Shown: positions 50,913-59,893, counted from the first letter of the stretch. The stretch is 61,127 nucleotides of DNA from Clostridia bacterium (GCA_017507805.1 JAFWAC010000036.1:1-61127); one strand, 5' to 3'. Translations and numbers: made by a program. Notes: generated by a model from the sequence alone, not told the origin.

Positions 50913-51049
50913 TAAATTATAGTTTAGCGCACTAATCAATATGATATATTGTAGGGTAGAGGTATTTACACCATCGGGGTATTAGGTTGCGAGTTTGCAG
51001 AATAAAAAGGCGGAATGACCGCGGGGGCACCCCGCTAAACTATAATTTG
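50913..51049. repeat. Intergenic repeat element (copy D)
   Basis: TAAATTATAGTTTA (50913-50926) and TAAACTATAATTTG (51036-51049) form inverted ends. The interior from about 50960 is homologous to 11640-11728, and its left part (GCGCACTAATCAATAT) is shared with elements C and E. It is a mosaic of both element types. Confidence 0.82.
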
Positions 51050-51069
51050 TTTTTTACAGCTTTTCTCAT

Positions 51070-52098
51070 TTATATCAACACAAGTGTAATTAAAAGCATA
51101 ACAGCAATAAAACCGATTTTTATCATACCCGTGAAATTCGGCAAAGCCTCCATAAGCTTGTCTGCCGCTTCGGGGTTGGCATTTGACAGCGCGTCACCCA
51201 AAATATTGTCAACCTTGTCGCCCGACTGTTCGGGTGAGGTGTTCGGTGTGAGCTCCTCACCGGGGTACTGCTCCTTAAAAATTTCCTCTGCAAATTTGTC
51301 GGTCACAGGTATCTGAGTGCCCGGCTTGTTTTCAATTTTTCCTTCCTCACTCTGTTCAAGATTGAAGGTTATGCGGTCAACCGTTTTAGAGCATCTTATG
51401 CAGTGGCGGGACATCTCGCCCGGCGCTTCCTTTGTAGCTTCCTTATCAACCGTCCATTGGTCGGAATATTCGTGACCGATAGGATCGGTATCGCGAAGCT
51501 TGACATTTCCGCATTTTTGACACACTGCCTGCTCGGCTCCCTTTTCCTCACAGGAGGGCTCTGCCGCAACGGTCCATTCCCCATATTTCTTATGTGAGCA
51601 GTTATTCCCGTTGAAAGCAACATCCACACCACCGGTTGTAACCTCGGGCATTATTTTATCCAAATCCCAATTACAGAAATCACCCTCGCTGTATTCCAGA
51701 CCTATTTCGTGAAGCTCAGCCTCAGCATCCTCCTTAATCTTAAAGCGCAGATAAAGCAAAACACCGTCCTTATTAATATCCGAGGACTCACAGTTTACAA
51801 AGCGGATAATATTTTTATCGGGGTGAGCCACAACGGTGTAATCCTCAATAACATTTCCAAGGTAAAACTTTTCATAGGTCAGCGCTTTGGAATTGTATGT
51901 TATGGAAACGGTTATCGCCATTATTCCGGGGTTGTCTTTAATCCTCACAGCAACTAAAACAGAATTTCCCGTGACACCCGAAACGGTATCAATTTTAATG
52001 TGTCCGCCCCTAATTACCTCAGCAGAGGCGTTAATTCCAAAAACACCGCCAAATATGAGGCATATACACAAAATAAGAACAGCAAGCCTTTTAAGCAT
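51070..52098 (-). CDS. Membrane-anchored cohesin-domain surface protein
   Basis: The 342-residue protein has a signal peptide (1 to about 26). A cohesin-like beta-sandwich (about 33-160) follows: KIDTVSGVTGNSVLVAVRIKDNPGIMAITVSITYNSKAL, then IRFVNCESSDINKDGVLLYLRFKI and an end at VDVAFNG. Two Cys-rich repeats typical of Ruminococcus surface proteins follow (CSHKKYGEWTV...CQKCGNV and HEYSDQWTV...CIRCSKT). An acidic linker and a C-terminal transmembrane anchor complete it. Cohesins bind dockerin-bearing enzymes, but free cohesin-like domains also serve other roles. No dockerin is seen in the window. Confidence 0.78.
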   Translation of the reverse strand: MLKRLAVLILCICLIFGGVFGINASAEVIRGGHIKIDTVSGVTGNSVLVAVRIKDNPGIMAITVSITYNSKALTYEKFYLGNVIEDYTVVAHPDKNIIRFVNCESSDINKDGVLLYLRFKIKEDAEAELHEIGLEYSEGDFCNWDLDKIMPEVTTGGVDVAFNGNNCSHKKYGEWTVAAEPSCEEKGAEQAVCQKCGNVKLRDTDPIGHEYSDQWTVDKEATKEAPGEMSRHCIRCSKTVDRITFNLEQSEEGKIENKPGTQIPVTDKFAEEIFKEQYPGEELTPNTSPEQSGDKVDNILGDALSNANPEAADKLMEALPNFTGMIKIGFIAVMLLITLVLI

Positions 52099-52174
52099 AG
52101 TCCTTCTCCTTTAAATTTAGTAAGTATATCAATTATAATTTAATTTTGCTAAAGCTACTTAGAAAGTGGCTTAT

Positions 52175-52196
52175 CGAAACACTTTTGAGTGTTTCG
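52175..52196. other. Perfect hairpin between divergent genes
   Basis: CGAAACACT-TTTG-AGTGTTTCG sits between the cohesin gene and the esterase gene, after a weaker AGCTACTT...AAGTGGCT stem at about 52153-52172. It lacks a T-tract, so it is more likely a protein or RNA site than a terminator. The rest of this 239-bp gap shows nothing clear. Confidence 0.5.
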
Positions 52197-52337
52197 ACTA
52201 ACTACAATTATTATAACATTTCATTTCGGCTGTGTCAACACACAGGTATGGGTAAAACGGTCGGATTATCTATTGACCGCAACCTTTTATTTTGATATAA
52301 TGGACTTGCAATAATTTCACAAAGGGGATACCCGTAA

Positions 52338-52982
52338 ATGTATGAAAAACGGAAATGGCAATCAGATATATATTATAACTTTAATTATGTTGAATATCTG
52401 CCAAAGGACTTTGATAAAACCCAAAAGTACCCCTTGGTATTTTTCCTGCACGGCGCAGGGGAAAGAGGGGACGATTTAGAGCTGGCTTCAACCCACGGTT
52501 TTATGAAGCATGTCAGGGAGGAAAACAAGGAATACCCCTTTATTTTTATTGCTCCGCAGTGCCCGCAGGATAAGTATTGGGGCTGCTACACCGAATCCTT
52601 GCTCAAATTCCTGGATTACATCTGTGACACCCTTCCTGTGGACAGGGACAGGATTTACCTCACAGGCTTAAGCATGGGCGGCACGGGAACATGGATGCTG
52701 GCAATGGCAGACCCCGAAAGATTTGCGGCAATAGCGCCCGTTTGCGGCAGCGGTATTTATTGGTATGGTTGCAGTCTTGTCAACACCCCTGTTTTTATGT
52801 ACCACGGAGATTGTGATGAGGTTGTCCCCATTCAGGAAAGTATCTCAATGCTTAACTCAATTAACAAGCACGGCGGTAACGCAAGGCTTAAAATATGCTA
52901 CGGTGTAGGGCATAACGCGTGGAATATTGCCTACTCAGGAGACGAGCTTGTGAATTGGTTTTTAAGCCACAAAAAGCAGTAA
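52338..52982 (+). CDS. Alpha/beta hydrolase (phospholipase/carboxylesterase-like)
   Basis: The 214-residue protein has oxyanion region FFLHGAGERGDD, nucleophile elbow GLSMGGTGTW, acid HGDCDEVVP and base His in GVGHNAW. It resembles the CE1-like or predicted peptidase esterases often encoded in polysaccharide degraders. No signal peptide is visible, so it acts inside the cell, perhaps on acylated sugars. AAAGGGGATA precedes the ATG. rlmD starts 19 bp downstream. Confidence 0.87.
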   Translation: MYEKRKWQSDIYYNFNYVEYLPKDFDKTQKYPLVFFLHGAGERGDDLELASTHGFMKHVREENKEYPFIFIAPQCPQDKYWGCYTESLLKFLDYICDTLPVDRDRIYLTGLSMGGTGTWMLAMADPERFAAIAPVCGSGIYWYGCSLVNTPVFMYHGDCDEVVPIQESISMLNSINKHGGNARLKICYGVGHNAWNIAYSGDELVNWFLSHKKQ

Positions 52983-53001
52983 AGGAAGCATAGAGACGGC
53001 T

Positions 53002-54345
53002 ATGCAGAAAAACGATGAAATTATTTTGAAAATCACCGATGTCACTGCCGAGGGCAGCGGTATCGGAAAATATAACGGTATGGCAATTTTTGTACCTCTT
53101 ACCGCTGTCGGAGACACCGCAAGGGTGAAAATTCTTAAGGTCAAGAAAACCTATGCCTACGGCAAGGTGATAGAAATAACCGAGCCCTCGCCCGACCGCA
53201 TTTTCCCCGATTGTGACTGCTTTAACAGGTGCGGCGGCTGTGCCTACCGCCATATAAGCTACCAAGCAGAGTTAAGGCTCAAATCCCAAAAGGTTTATGA
53301 GGTTATAAAGCGTATAGGCGGCGTTGATATGGAGCCGCAGCCCATTATAAGCCCCTCTTTGCCCGACCGTTACCGAAACAAGGCTCAATACCCCGTAAGT
53401 CCTGACGGTAAGGCAGGCTTTTATGCCTTTCATTCCCACAGAATTGTTCCTTGCGGCGATTGCCTTTTACAGCCACAGCTTTTCACCGAGGTTTTAACCG
53501 AAACCGAAAAATGGATTGATGAAAACAATATAAGTATTTACGATGAAGCCACCCAAAAGGGACTTCTTCGCCATATATATTTAAGGTATGCCGAAAAAAC
53601 AGACGAGCTTATGTTCACTGCCGTTATAAACGGGGATACTCTTCCCTTTTGGCAGGAGCTTGTCACAGCCCTTAAGGGCTTGTGCGAATATCGCCTTAAA
53701 AGTGTTCAGATAAATAAAAACAAATCAAAAACAAATGTGATTTTAGGCGAGGAATGTGCCACCCTTTACGGCGAGGACTTTATCACCGATATTTTGTGCG
53801 GCATAAAGGTGAGGCTTTCCCCGCTATCCTTTTATCAGGTAAACCGCAATATGGCAGAAAGGCTTTATCAAAAGGCGGCAGAATATGCGAAGCCTGAGGG
53901 CAAAAACATTCTCGACCTCTACTGCGGCGCCGGAACTATCGGACTTTCTATGGCTAACCAAGCTAAATCGATTATCGGAGTGGAAATAATACCCCAAGCC
54001 GTTAAGGATGCACAGTTTAATGCCGAAAATAACGGGATTAAAAACGCAAGGTTTATCTGCGGAGATGCTTCTGCCGCAGCCGAACAGCTTTCTAAAGAAG
54101 GTATCACTCCCGATACCGTAATAGTGGATCCGCCCCGAAAGGGTATCACTCCCGAATTAATATCTATTATAGCTCAAAAATTCAAGCCTGAACAGGTAAT
54201 TTATGTTTCCTGCGACCCCGCAACCTTAGCAAGAGATATAAAGCTGTTTGCTCAGCAAAACTACACGCTTGTAGAATACACCCCTGCCGACCTGTTCCCA
54301 AGAACAGCGCATGTTGAAACGGTAGCTTTTTTAAGTAGGAAATAA
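53002..54345 (+). CDS. rlmD: 23S rRNA (uracil-C5)-methyltransferase RlmD/RlmCD-like
   Basis: The 447-residue protein has an N-terminal TRAM domain (about 3-58), an iron-sulfur site (CDCFNRCGGC and the later Cys in VPCGDC) and a SAM-binding fold (ILDLYCGAGTIGLSMA). DPPRKG follows, and the catalytic Cys lies in YVSCDPATLARD. It methylates U1939, and in Gram-positives also U747, of 23S rRNA. Confidence 0.93.
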   Translation: MQKNDEIILKITDVTAEGSGIGKYNGMAIFVPLTAVGDTARVKILKVKKTYAYGKVIEITEPSPDRIFPDCDCFNRCGGCAYRHISYQAELRLKSQKVYEVIKRIGGVDMEPQPIISPSLPDRYRNKAQYPVSPDGKAGFYAFHSHRIVPCGDCLLQPQLFTEVLTETEKWIDENNISIYDEATQKGLLRHIYLRYAEKTDELMFTAVINGDTLPFWQELVTALKGLCEYRLKSVQINKNKSKTNVILGEECATLYGEDFITDILCGIKVRLSPLSFYQVNRNMAERLYQKAAEYAKPEGKNILDLYCGAGTIGLSMANQAKSIIGVEIIPQAVKDAQFNAENNGIKNARFICGDASAAAEQLSKEGITPDTVIVDPPRKGITPELISIIAQKFKPEQVIYVSCDPATLARDIKLFAQQNYTLVEYTPADLFPRTAHVETVAFLSRK

Positions 54346-54371
54346 AAAATAATATACAAAGGAGAAATTTT

Positions 54372-55475
54372 ATGGAATTTTTAAGCTGTAACCCTATTGT
54401 GTTTGTAATAGACAAGGAGTATGAAATACTTGTAAACACGGTAGAAAACGGAATTGTCACAATCGAGGTCGGCGGAAATATTTATTATGAGGAGAATGCA
54501 GGTGTGCTGTATTCCGAAAAAAATCATACCAAAATCCGAGTTCCTTCCGAGGTGCTGAACAGGGAAAAAAGCTACACCGTTATTTATCGCCGCACAATCG
54601 AGAAAAAGGCATACTATTCTGAGTTTGAGGAGCCTCGAACCGCAGAATTTGTATTTTCACCCCTTTTAAAGGAAGAAAATATAAATATTTATCACCTTGC
54701 CGATGTGCATTACCGCTTTGGTACAGCCGAAAAGACCGGACGGTATTTTGGGGACGACCTTGACCTTATTATTATGAACGGTGATATAGGCGAGGTTGAA
54801 AGCCTTGAAAGCTATCTCAATGTCTGCAAATTTGCAGGCAGGCTGTCTGAGGGCAGAATTCCCGTAATATTTGCAAGAGGAAATCACGATACACGCGGCA
54901 AATTGGCAGAGTTGTTTACCGATTTTTTCCCTGCCAACGGAAAAAATACATATTACACATTCGAGATTGGAAAGCTTTGGGGTGTTGTTCTTGATTGCGG
55001 TGAGGATAAGCTTGATGACCACCCCGAGTACAGCAGGACAAATATTTTTGAGGCATTCCGCAGAAGGGAAACCGATTTCCTGAAGCAAATCGAGCCTCCA
55101 AAGGATAAGCTTTGCTTTGCAATAAGCCACATCTGCCCGGCGCAGACCACACATGAGCCTAACCCTTATTGTGATATTGAGCACGATGTTTACAGCGCTT
55201 GGAACACCGAGCTTGCCCGTATTGGAATTAAGTTTATGATTAACGGACATATACATCAGGCTTATTTGCTCCCCAAAAACAGCGAAAGAAGCATCCTTCC
55301 TCACGAATATCCGGTAATTGTCGGCTCTGCTATTGATTATAACGACTCCTATCTCTGGGGCACCGCCCTTACCGTCAACAAGGATACACTTGATGTCAAA
55401 TTCACCGATAACAACCAAGAAGTTAAAGAAGCTTATGTAATTGAGCTTAAAACAGGGAATATTATAAAATCCTGA
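54372..55475 (+). CDS. Calcineurin-like metallophosphoesterase
   Basis: The 367-residue protein has an N-terminal beta-sandwich of about 90 residues (purple-acid-phosphatase style). A metallophosphoesterase domain follows: LADVHYR (D-x-H), MNGDIGE (GD), ARGNHDTRG (GNHD), AISHICP (H) and NGHIHQ (GHxH). No signal peptide, so cytoplasmic. The substrate is unknown. AAAGGAGAA lies upstream of the ATG. Confidence 0.9.
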   Translation: MEFLSCNPIVFVIDKEYEILVNTVENGIVTIEVGGNIYYEENAGVLYSEKNHTKIRVPSEVLNREKSYTVIYRRTIEKKAYYSEFEEPRTAEFVFSPLLKEENINIYHLADVHYRFGTAEKTGRYFGDDLDLIIMNGDIGEVESLESYLNVCKFAGRLSEGRIPVIFARGNHDTRGKLAELFTDFFPANGKNTYYTFEIGKLWGVVLDCGEDKLDDHPEYSRTNIFEAFRRRETDFLKQIEPPKDKLCFAISHICPAQTTHEPNPYCDIEHDVYSAWNTELARIGIKFMINGHIHQAYLLPKNSERSILPHEYPVIVGSAIDYNDSYLWGTALTVNKDTLDVKFTDNNQEVKEAYVIELKTGNIIKS

Positions 55476-55504
55476 ACAAAGAGCCATTTTATAATGTTTC
55501 AATT

Positions 55505-55554
55505 AAAAAAGCTTTATATCTCCGGCAGCCTTAGCAAGAGATATAAAGCTTTTT
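55505..55554 (+). terminator. Terminator after the metallophosphoesterase
   Basis: AAAAAGCTTTATATCTC pairs with GAGATATAAAGCTTTTT across a 15-base loop. Confidence 0.85.
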
Positions 55555-55649
55555 CTGTTACATCTGTTATTTGTTTTTTCTCATAGCTTTTTACCTCGCA
55601 ATTTAAAAAAGCTCAAAAAATGACCTTAAAAAACTTAATTATCCTTTAT

Positions 55650-55804
55650 CGCACTAATCAATATAGTATATCGTAGGGACAGGCTGACAGCCCGTCTCCC
55701 TCTGTCGCTTCGCGACATCTTCCTCACACTGTGAGGGAGTCTTCGTCCTCGACTGTCCGTAAAATACATCTAAATCTGCGGACAGTCGGGACGCCTGTCC
55801 CTAC
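55650..55804. repeat. Intergenic repeat element (copy E, inverted relative to C)
   Basis: It begins CGCACTAATCAATATAGTATATCGTAGGG and ends GCCTGTCCCTAC, and contains TGTCGCTTCGCGACA and CTCACACTGTGAGGGAG. The left two thirds match element C (38772-38966) in reverse. It fills most of the 371-bp gap between 55476 and 55846 and lies at the boundary of the phage-like block. Confidence 0.8.
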
Positions 55805-55846
55805 AAAACATCAATTTTTAATTTTCTGATTTAACGGGCTTTTTAT

Positions 55847-56509
55847 TTAATCGTCTATTTCCCTTAATAAAAGCTTCGGTATTCCCAGCACGCGGCAATG
55901 CTCAAGCTCCTCATTAACTATTTTTATCGGCGGAAAGGCAGGATTTACCGGCACTAAGCGCATCCAATCCTCACCGTAATTATACTCCACCCTTTTCAGG
56001 GTTGCCATATCATCATTATAAAGCACAACCCCGACCTGACCGCTATGATTTAAAGTAGTTTGCCTTAAAACCAAAACCTTGTCCCCGTCCTGATATGCAG
56101 GATACATACTGTCACCCTTTACCTTAAGGACAAAGAAATCGTTATAGCCTCTGCCGCGCAGGTAGGAATTCGGAATATCCACCGTTTCCCCTTCCCAATC
56201 CTCTAATGCGGGGTAATCATATCCGGCGGCAACCTCACCGATTACAGGAAAGGTTGTATAATCCTCGGTGATTTTCGGGGTGGGGGTTTTTGCATCCCAT
56301 CCCATTATTTCGGCGGCAGAGCTACCCACTGCTTGGGCAATTTTTTCAAGCCTCTCAAGCGGGATTTTAGGTGTTTCGCCGCTTATGTATCTGTGAACGG
56401 CAGATTTCGGTATGCCTGTTAATGCTGCAATCTCCCCATAAGAAAGACCGCTTTTTTCCATAGCACGCTGTAATTTAAAAACAATATTATTTAAACTCTC
56501 TGTATTCAT
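55847..56509 (-). CDS. Phage-type repressor, XRE-HTH plus S24 peptidase
   Basis: The 220-residue protein has an N-terminal HTH (KSGLSYGEIAALTGIPKSAVHRYISGETPKIP) and a C-terminal LexA/CI-like peptidase domain. The nucleophile Ser is in GDSMYPAYQDGD and the general-base Lys in MATLKRVEY. The usual Ala-Gly cleavage site appears as VAAGYDYP. It would hold the adjacent phage-like genes silent and self-cleave with RecA after DNA damage. GGAGAGGA precedes the ATG. Confidence 0.9.
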   Translation of the reverse strand: MNTESLNNIVFKLQRAMEKSGLSYGEIAALTGIPKSAVHRYISGETPKIPLERLEKIAQAVGSSAAEIMGWDAKTPTPKITEDYTTFPVIGEVAAGYDYPALEDWEGETVDIPNSYLRGRGYNDFFVLKVKGDSMYPAYQDGDKVLVLRQTTLNHSGQVGVVLYNDDMATLKRVEYNYGEDWMRLVPVNPAFPPIKIVNEELEHCRVLGIPKLLLREIDD

Positions 56510-56600
56510 ATTATCCTCTCCTCAGGATAAAGCTAAACTCCGCCTTCTAAAAACGAGGCTCAAATTATTTGCTCTACACTATGCTTATTTTAGCACATCT

Positions 56601-56785
56601 GTCCCAAAAAAGCAACAAAAATAATTTTTTTAGAAAAATCGTCCCATTTTTGCTTGACAAATTTGGTAAAATATGTTATTATAGGCTCGTCCCAAAAATA
56701 GAACGGGCGGTGATTTATCTTTCTTTATTTAGCTTTTTCAAAAGGAAAAGCAAATTTTTTATTTGTTTCGTCCTTGATTTGGGAC
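56601..56785. promoter_or_regulatory. Phage-like promoter and GTCCCA operators
   Basis: The early promoter is TTGACA (56654-56659), 17 bp, TATTAT (56677-56682). GTCCCA(A/T)-type sites lie at 56601-56610, 56641-56650 and 56689-56698, with an inverted copy TTTGGGAC at 56778-56785. Two flank the promoter directly. This fits binding by the divergent S24 repressor. The remaining leader to 56820 shows no convincing gene. Confidence 0.72.
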
Positions 56786-56819
56786 AAAACAGTATTCCAA
56801 TCAAAAAGACGGTGAAAAA

Positions 56820-57146
56820 ATGAACAAATCAAAAAAAGGAATAGTGTTGCACCCGAAAAAATGCACGCTTTGCCAAAAAAGCTTTCAAACCGCAGACAGG
56901 CGGATTAAGGTTTGTCTTGCCTGCAAAGCAAGGATTGAAAGAATTAAAAGGGAAAAAATCAACGAACACAAACGCAAGCTGTTGCAAAAAAGGTTTGCTG
57001 AGCTTTCGATTGGTGAGCTTTTAGCAGTTGCCGAGGGCTACAACAAAAAGCACAAAACCAGCTTTTCTTACGGAAAATTTATAGCATACGCTGAAAACGG
57101 TTTAATTGAAACGGAGGAATTTATTAATGGTATTCGACCGACTTAA
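56820..57146 (+). CDS. Small zinc-ribbon protein, first gene of the phage-like block
   Basis: The 108-residue basic protein has C-x2-C (CTLCQKSF) and C-x2-C (CLACKARI) spaced by about 16 residues. A Lys/Arg-rich helix follows (IERIKREKINEHKRKLLQKRF) and a C-terminal region with GKFIAYAENGLIETEEF. It is probably DNA- or RNA-binding. GACGGTGA lies before the ATG. It overlaps the next gene by 20 bp. I do not recognise a named family. Confidence 0.68.
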   Translation: MNKSKKGIVLHPKKCTLCQKSFQTADRRIKVCLACKARIERIKREKINEHKRKLLQKRFAELSIGELLAVAEGYNKKHKTSFSYGKFIAYAENGLIETEEFINGIRPT

Positions 57147-57399
57147 CAAATACCAAAAATGCCTGAAGGCAGAAAAACTGATGCACAAGAAAAGTCTTGC
57201 GGAGCTGAAACGCCTTAACCGCTTTATCGCCTCCTGCCGTGACCCACTTGTGCGTTGCATAATGCTTAACCGCTTTGTAAAGGGACTTTCATGGGTGGCG
57301 GTTGCACAGAAAATCGGCGGAAATATTTCGGCAGATAATTGCCGTATGCTGACGGCGAGATATTTGCAGGCAGTCAAAAGAATTGAAAAAAATTCCTAA
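57127..57399 (+). CDS. ArpU/sigma-like late regulator (putative)
   Basis: The 90-residue helical basic protein reads RLNKYQKCLKAEKLMHKKSLAELKRLN, then LVRCIMLNRFVKGLSWVAVAQKIGGNISADNCRMLTARYL. The C-terminal part resembles the sigma-region-4-like HTH found in phage ArpU/RinA late regulators. The ATG at 57127 has GGAGGAA 8 bp upstream. It is followed by 162 bp without a gene that contain inverted pairs (CGGGCTTTC area and GTGTGACA...TGCCACAC), possibly a packaging or control site before terS. Confidence 0.6.
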   Translation: MVFDRLNKYQKCLKAEKLMHKKSLAELKRLNRFIASCRDPLVRCIMLNRFVKGLSWVAVAQKIGGNISADNCRMLTARYLQAVKRIEKNS

Positions 57400-57561
57400 A
57401 GCTGTTCGTTTTTGCTGAAAAAAACACATTATTATTATTTTCGGACAACGGAAAGCCCGTTGGGAGGGAGCCGTATTTTTTACGGGCAATGTCAGGGGAA
57501 CGGCATTGCAAAAAAAACAGTGTGACAGAACTTGAACCTGCCACACTAAGGCGGTGAGAAA

Positions 57562-57918
57562 ATGGCAACCGATAAGAAAAAAGCTTTTACCAAAAAGCAA
57601 ATCCTTGCCGCCGAAATTTTAACCGACCCCGCCTTTTCGGGCGATATTGCCGAGCTGTGTGAAAAGCTTCATATAAAGCCGAGCGAATTTTATCTTTGGC
57701 TTGAAAATCCTGATTACTGCAAATATCTGAACGGCGCAATTGAGCACTATACCGACAGTGAGCTGTGCAGGGTGTGGAAATCCTTAATTTCAAACGCAGT
57801 CTCAGGAAACGCAACAGCGCAAAAGCTTTATTTTGAAATGAAGGGAAAATACAAGCAAACGGCAGACCACACAGGCGGAGTGGTATTTATAAGCGGCGAG
57901 GAGGAAATTCTTGAATGA
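57562..57918 (+). CDS. Terminase small subunit-like / phBC6A51-type HTH protein
   Basis: The 118-residue protein has an N-terminal HTH (FTKKQILAAEILTDPAFSGDIAELCEKLHIKPSEFYLWLENPDY) and a helical oligomerisation part, then MKGKYKQTADHTGG before the end. It overlaps the large terminase gene by 8 bp, the usual TerS position. It should recognise the packaging site. AAGGCGGTGAG precedes the ATG. Confidence 0.75.
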   Translation: MATDKKKAFTKKQILAAEILTDPAFSGDIAELCEKLHIKPSEFYLWLENPDYCKYLNGAIEHYTDSELCRVWKSLISNAVSGNATAQKLYFEMKGKYKQTADHTGGVVFISGEEEILE

Positions 57919-59242
57919 AAAAAGAGTTTATCTGCCCGACATCGTAGGCAGTGGCTACGGCAAATTCTGGCGAGATACCGGCAGATACAGGGTATTAAAG
58001 GGCGGTAAGGGCAGCAAAAAAAGCACAACCACAGCCCTTAACCTTATTTACCGATTAATGAAATACCCTGACAGCAACCTTTTGGTTGTGCGCGCGGTTA
58101 TGAACACACACCGCGACAGCACCTTTGCACAGCTTAAATGGGCGCAGGAACGGTTGGGAGTTTCCCACCTGTGGCACAATACCGTATCATCAATGGAAAT
58201 GGTTTATACCCCCACAGGTCAGAAAATACTTTTCCGCGGCTTTGACGATGTTTTAAAGCTTGCCTCCACCACGGTTTCAATCGGTCACCTTTGTTGGGTA
58301 TGGATTGAGGAGGCTTACGAGCTGGAAAGTGAAGCCGACTTTGAAAAGCTTGACCTTTCTGTTCCGCGAGGTAATATCCCTCCTCACCTTTTCAAGCAAA
58401 CCACCCTTACATTTAATCCCTGGTCGGAGCATCATTGGCTTAAAAGGCGTTTTTTTGACCATCCTTCCGAAAACATTTCCACCTATTCAACCAATTATCT
58501 ATGCAACGAATGGCTGGATGCTACCGACAAGGCTGTCTTTGAGCAGATGAAGGAGCGAAATTACCGCCGATATACAGTGGCGGGCTTGGGAGAATGGGGT
58601 ATTGCGGAGGGGCTTGTCTATGAAAATTGGGAGGTTTTGGAGTTTGAAGCCGATAAATTGGGTGTCGAGGACAAAACCGATTGGCAATACAAGCACTTTT
58701 TCGGGCTTGATTACGGCTACACCAACGACCCTACGGCATTTATTGCCTTTGCCGCCAACCCCCTGACACGCGAGCTTTACATATATGACGAGCATTACGA
58801 GCGTAAAATGCTCAACTGTGATATTGCTGATATGCTGAAGCGCAAGGGCTATGCCAAGGAGCGCATCCGCGCCGATGCGGCAGAGCCGAAATCCAACGAG
58901 GATTTAAGGCGGTTAGGGATAGGCAGGATAACCCCGAGTGTTAAGGGTAAGGACAGCATAATAAACGGTATTGCCGGCCTTCAGGAATACAAAATTTATG
59001 TCTCCCCTGCCTGCAAAAGCACGATTGCGGAATTATCAAGCTACTGCTGGAAAAAGGATATTCAAACCGAAAAAGTAACCAACGAGCCGGAGGACAGCAA
59101 CAACCATTTAATGGATGCATTGAGATATGCCTTTTACGATGTGCGCTTTTTTAAACCTGATAACCGTACCGCGGGCAGGCGCACACGGGGCATTTCAAGC
59201 TCGAACATATCCGGCGAGGATTTTTCAGGTGAATGGAGCTGA
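57911..59242 (+). CDS. Phage terminase large subunit (PBSX family)
   Basis: The 443-residue packaging motor has Walker A KGGKGSKKSTT, Walker B-like CWVWIEEAYE, and a C-terminal RNase H-fold nuclease with acidic residues in FGLDYGYTNDP, RADAAEPKS and NNHLMDALRYA. All regions are present and in order, so it appears intact. The TTG/ATG choice is clear: ATG at 57911 overlapping terS. Confidence 0.92.
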   Translation: MNEKRVYLPDIVGSGYGKFWRDTGRYRVLKGGKGSKKSTTTALNLIYRLMKYPDSNLLVVRAVMNTHRDSTFAQLKWAQERLGVSHLWHNTVSSMEMVYTPTGQKILFRGFDDVLKLASTTVSIGHLCWVWIEEAYELESEADFEKLDLSVPRGNIPPHLFKQTTLTFNPWSEHHWLKRRFFDHPSENISTYSTNYLCNEWLDATDKAVFEQMKERNYRRYTVAGLGEWGIAEGLVYENWEVLEFEADKLGVEDKTDWQYKHFFGLDYGYTNDPTAFIAFAANPLTRELYIYDEHYERKMLNCDIADMLKRKGYAKERIRADAAEPKSNEDLRRLGIGRITPSVKGKDSIINGIAGLQEYKIYVSPACKSTIAELSSYCWKKDIQTEKVTNEPEDSNNHLMDALRYAFYDVRFFKPDNRTAGRRTRGISSSNISGEDFSGEWS

Positions 59243-59275
59243 CAAATTATTACCTTTTCAAAAAGGGGGGATTGA

Positions 59276-59485
59276 ATGATTTATTCTGCATTGACCGCCT
59301 GTCTTGTGCTTATCTGTCTGTTGTGCTTTTTTATTTGCTTTTTGGCAGGCTTTATTTTTTCCGACCGCAAACAGCAAAACAAAAGCAAGCTCACAGCCGA
59401 GCTTTCCGAGGAGGAAAAAGAGAAGCTTAAAAGACAGCGCCGTGAATATGAAAACTTTTTGAAGTATGACGGAAGCCGACAATAG
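59276..59485 (+). CDS. Small single-span membrane protein
   Basis: The 69-residue protein has one strong hydrophobic segment (LVLICLLCFFICFLAGFIF) and a charged helical tail (LSEEEKEKLKRQRREYENFLKYDG). AAAAGGGGGG precedes the ATG. It sits where a portal gene would be expected between terL and the capsid genes, but is far too small. A holin-like role is conceivable; nothing confirms it. Confidence 0.68.
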   Translation: MIYSALTACLVLICLLCFFICFLAGFIFSDRKQQNKSKLTAELSEEEKEKLKRQRREYENFLKYDGSRQ

Positions 59486-59506
59486 GCTTAAAGGAGTGAA
59501 ATCTAT

Positions 59507-59893
59507 ATGAAAAAGAAAACAACTGAAGCTCTCTCAGATGAAGCAACGGTCGAGACACCCGTTTCGGCAGCAAGCCCCGAGCCGCCTCCCCCTGCCGTTT
59601 CGGAAAAAGTTGCTACTTCCGAATACGAACAGCTCACAGAGGAATTTCCCGAGCTTAAGGGAAAGAGCTTTGATGACCTGCCGCAGGAGGTAAGGCAGGC
59701 GGCGGAGCAGGGCGAAAAGCTTTTAACAGCTTATCTTTATTACCGCCACGAGGAAGCTAAACGGATTTCTGAGGCAACCAAAACAGCGGCACTTGCTGAT
59801 GAGAAATCGGCAGGGTCGATGAAAAGTCATTTTACGGACGGCATCTCGGAAGCCAACCGCAGGTATCTCAATGCTCTGTGGGGCAGGTCTTAA
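59507..59893 (+). CDS. Putative capsid scaffold-like protein
   Basis: The 128-residue acidic protein has a Pro/Ala/Ser-rich N-terminus (about 12-36), then a helical part (YEQLTEEFPELKGKSFDDLPQEVRQAAEQGEKLLTAYLYYRHEEAKRISEATK) and a C-terminus NRRYLNALWGRS. Size, composition and place just before the capsid gene are those of phage scaffold or head-assembly proteins. AAAGGAGTG precedes the ATG. Confidence 0.62.
   Translation: MKKKTTEALSDEATVETPVSAASPEPPPPAVSEKVATSEYEQLTEEFPELKGKSFDDLPQEVRQAAEQGEKLLTAYLYYRHEEAKRISEATKTAALADEKSAGSMKSHFTDGISEANRRYLNALWGRS

Noticed and set aside
56569-56819. 84-codon open frame after the S24 repressor control region
   Set aside because: It spans the promoter and operator sites and has no ribosome binding site; its Phe/Lys-rich product looks like translated A/T-rich DNA.
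57400-57561. Group I intron or riboswitch between the ArpU-like gene and terS
   Set aside because: Only short inverted pairs are visible; no conserved core of a known RNA class could be recognised.
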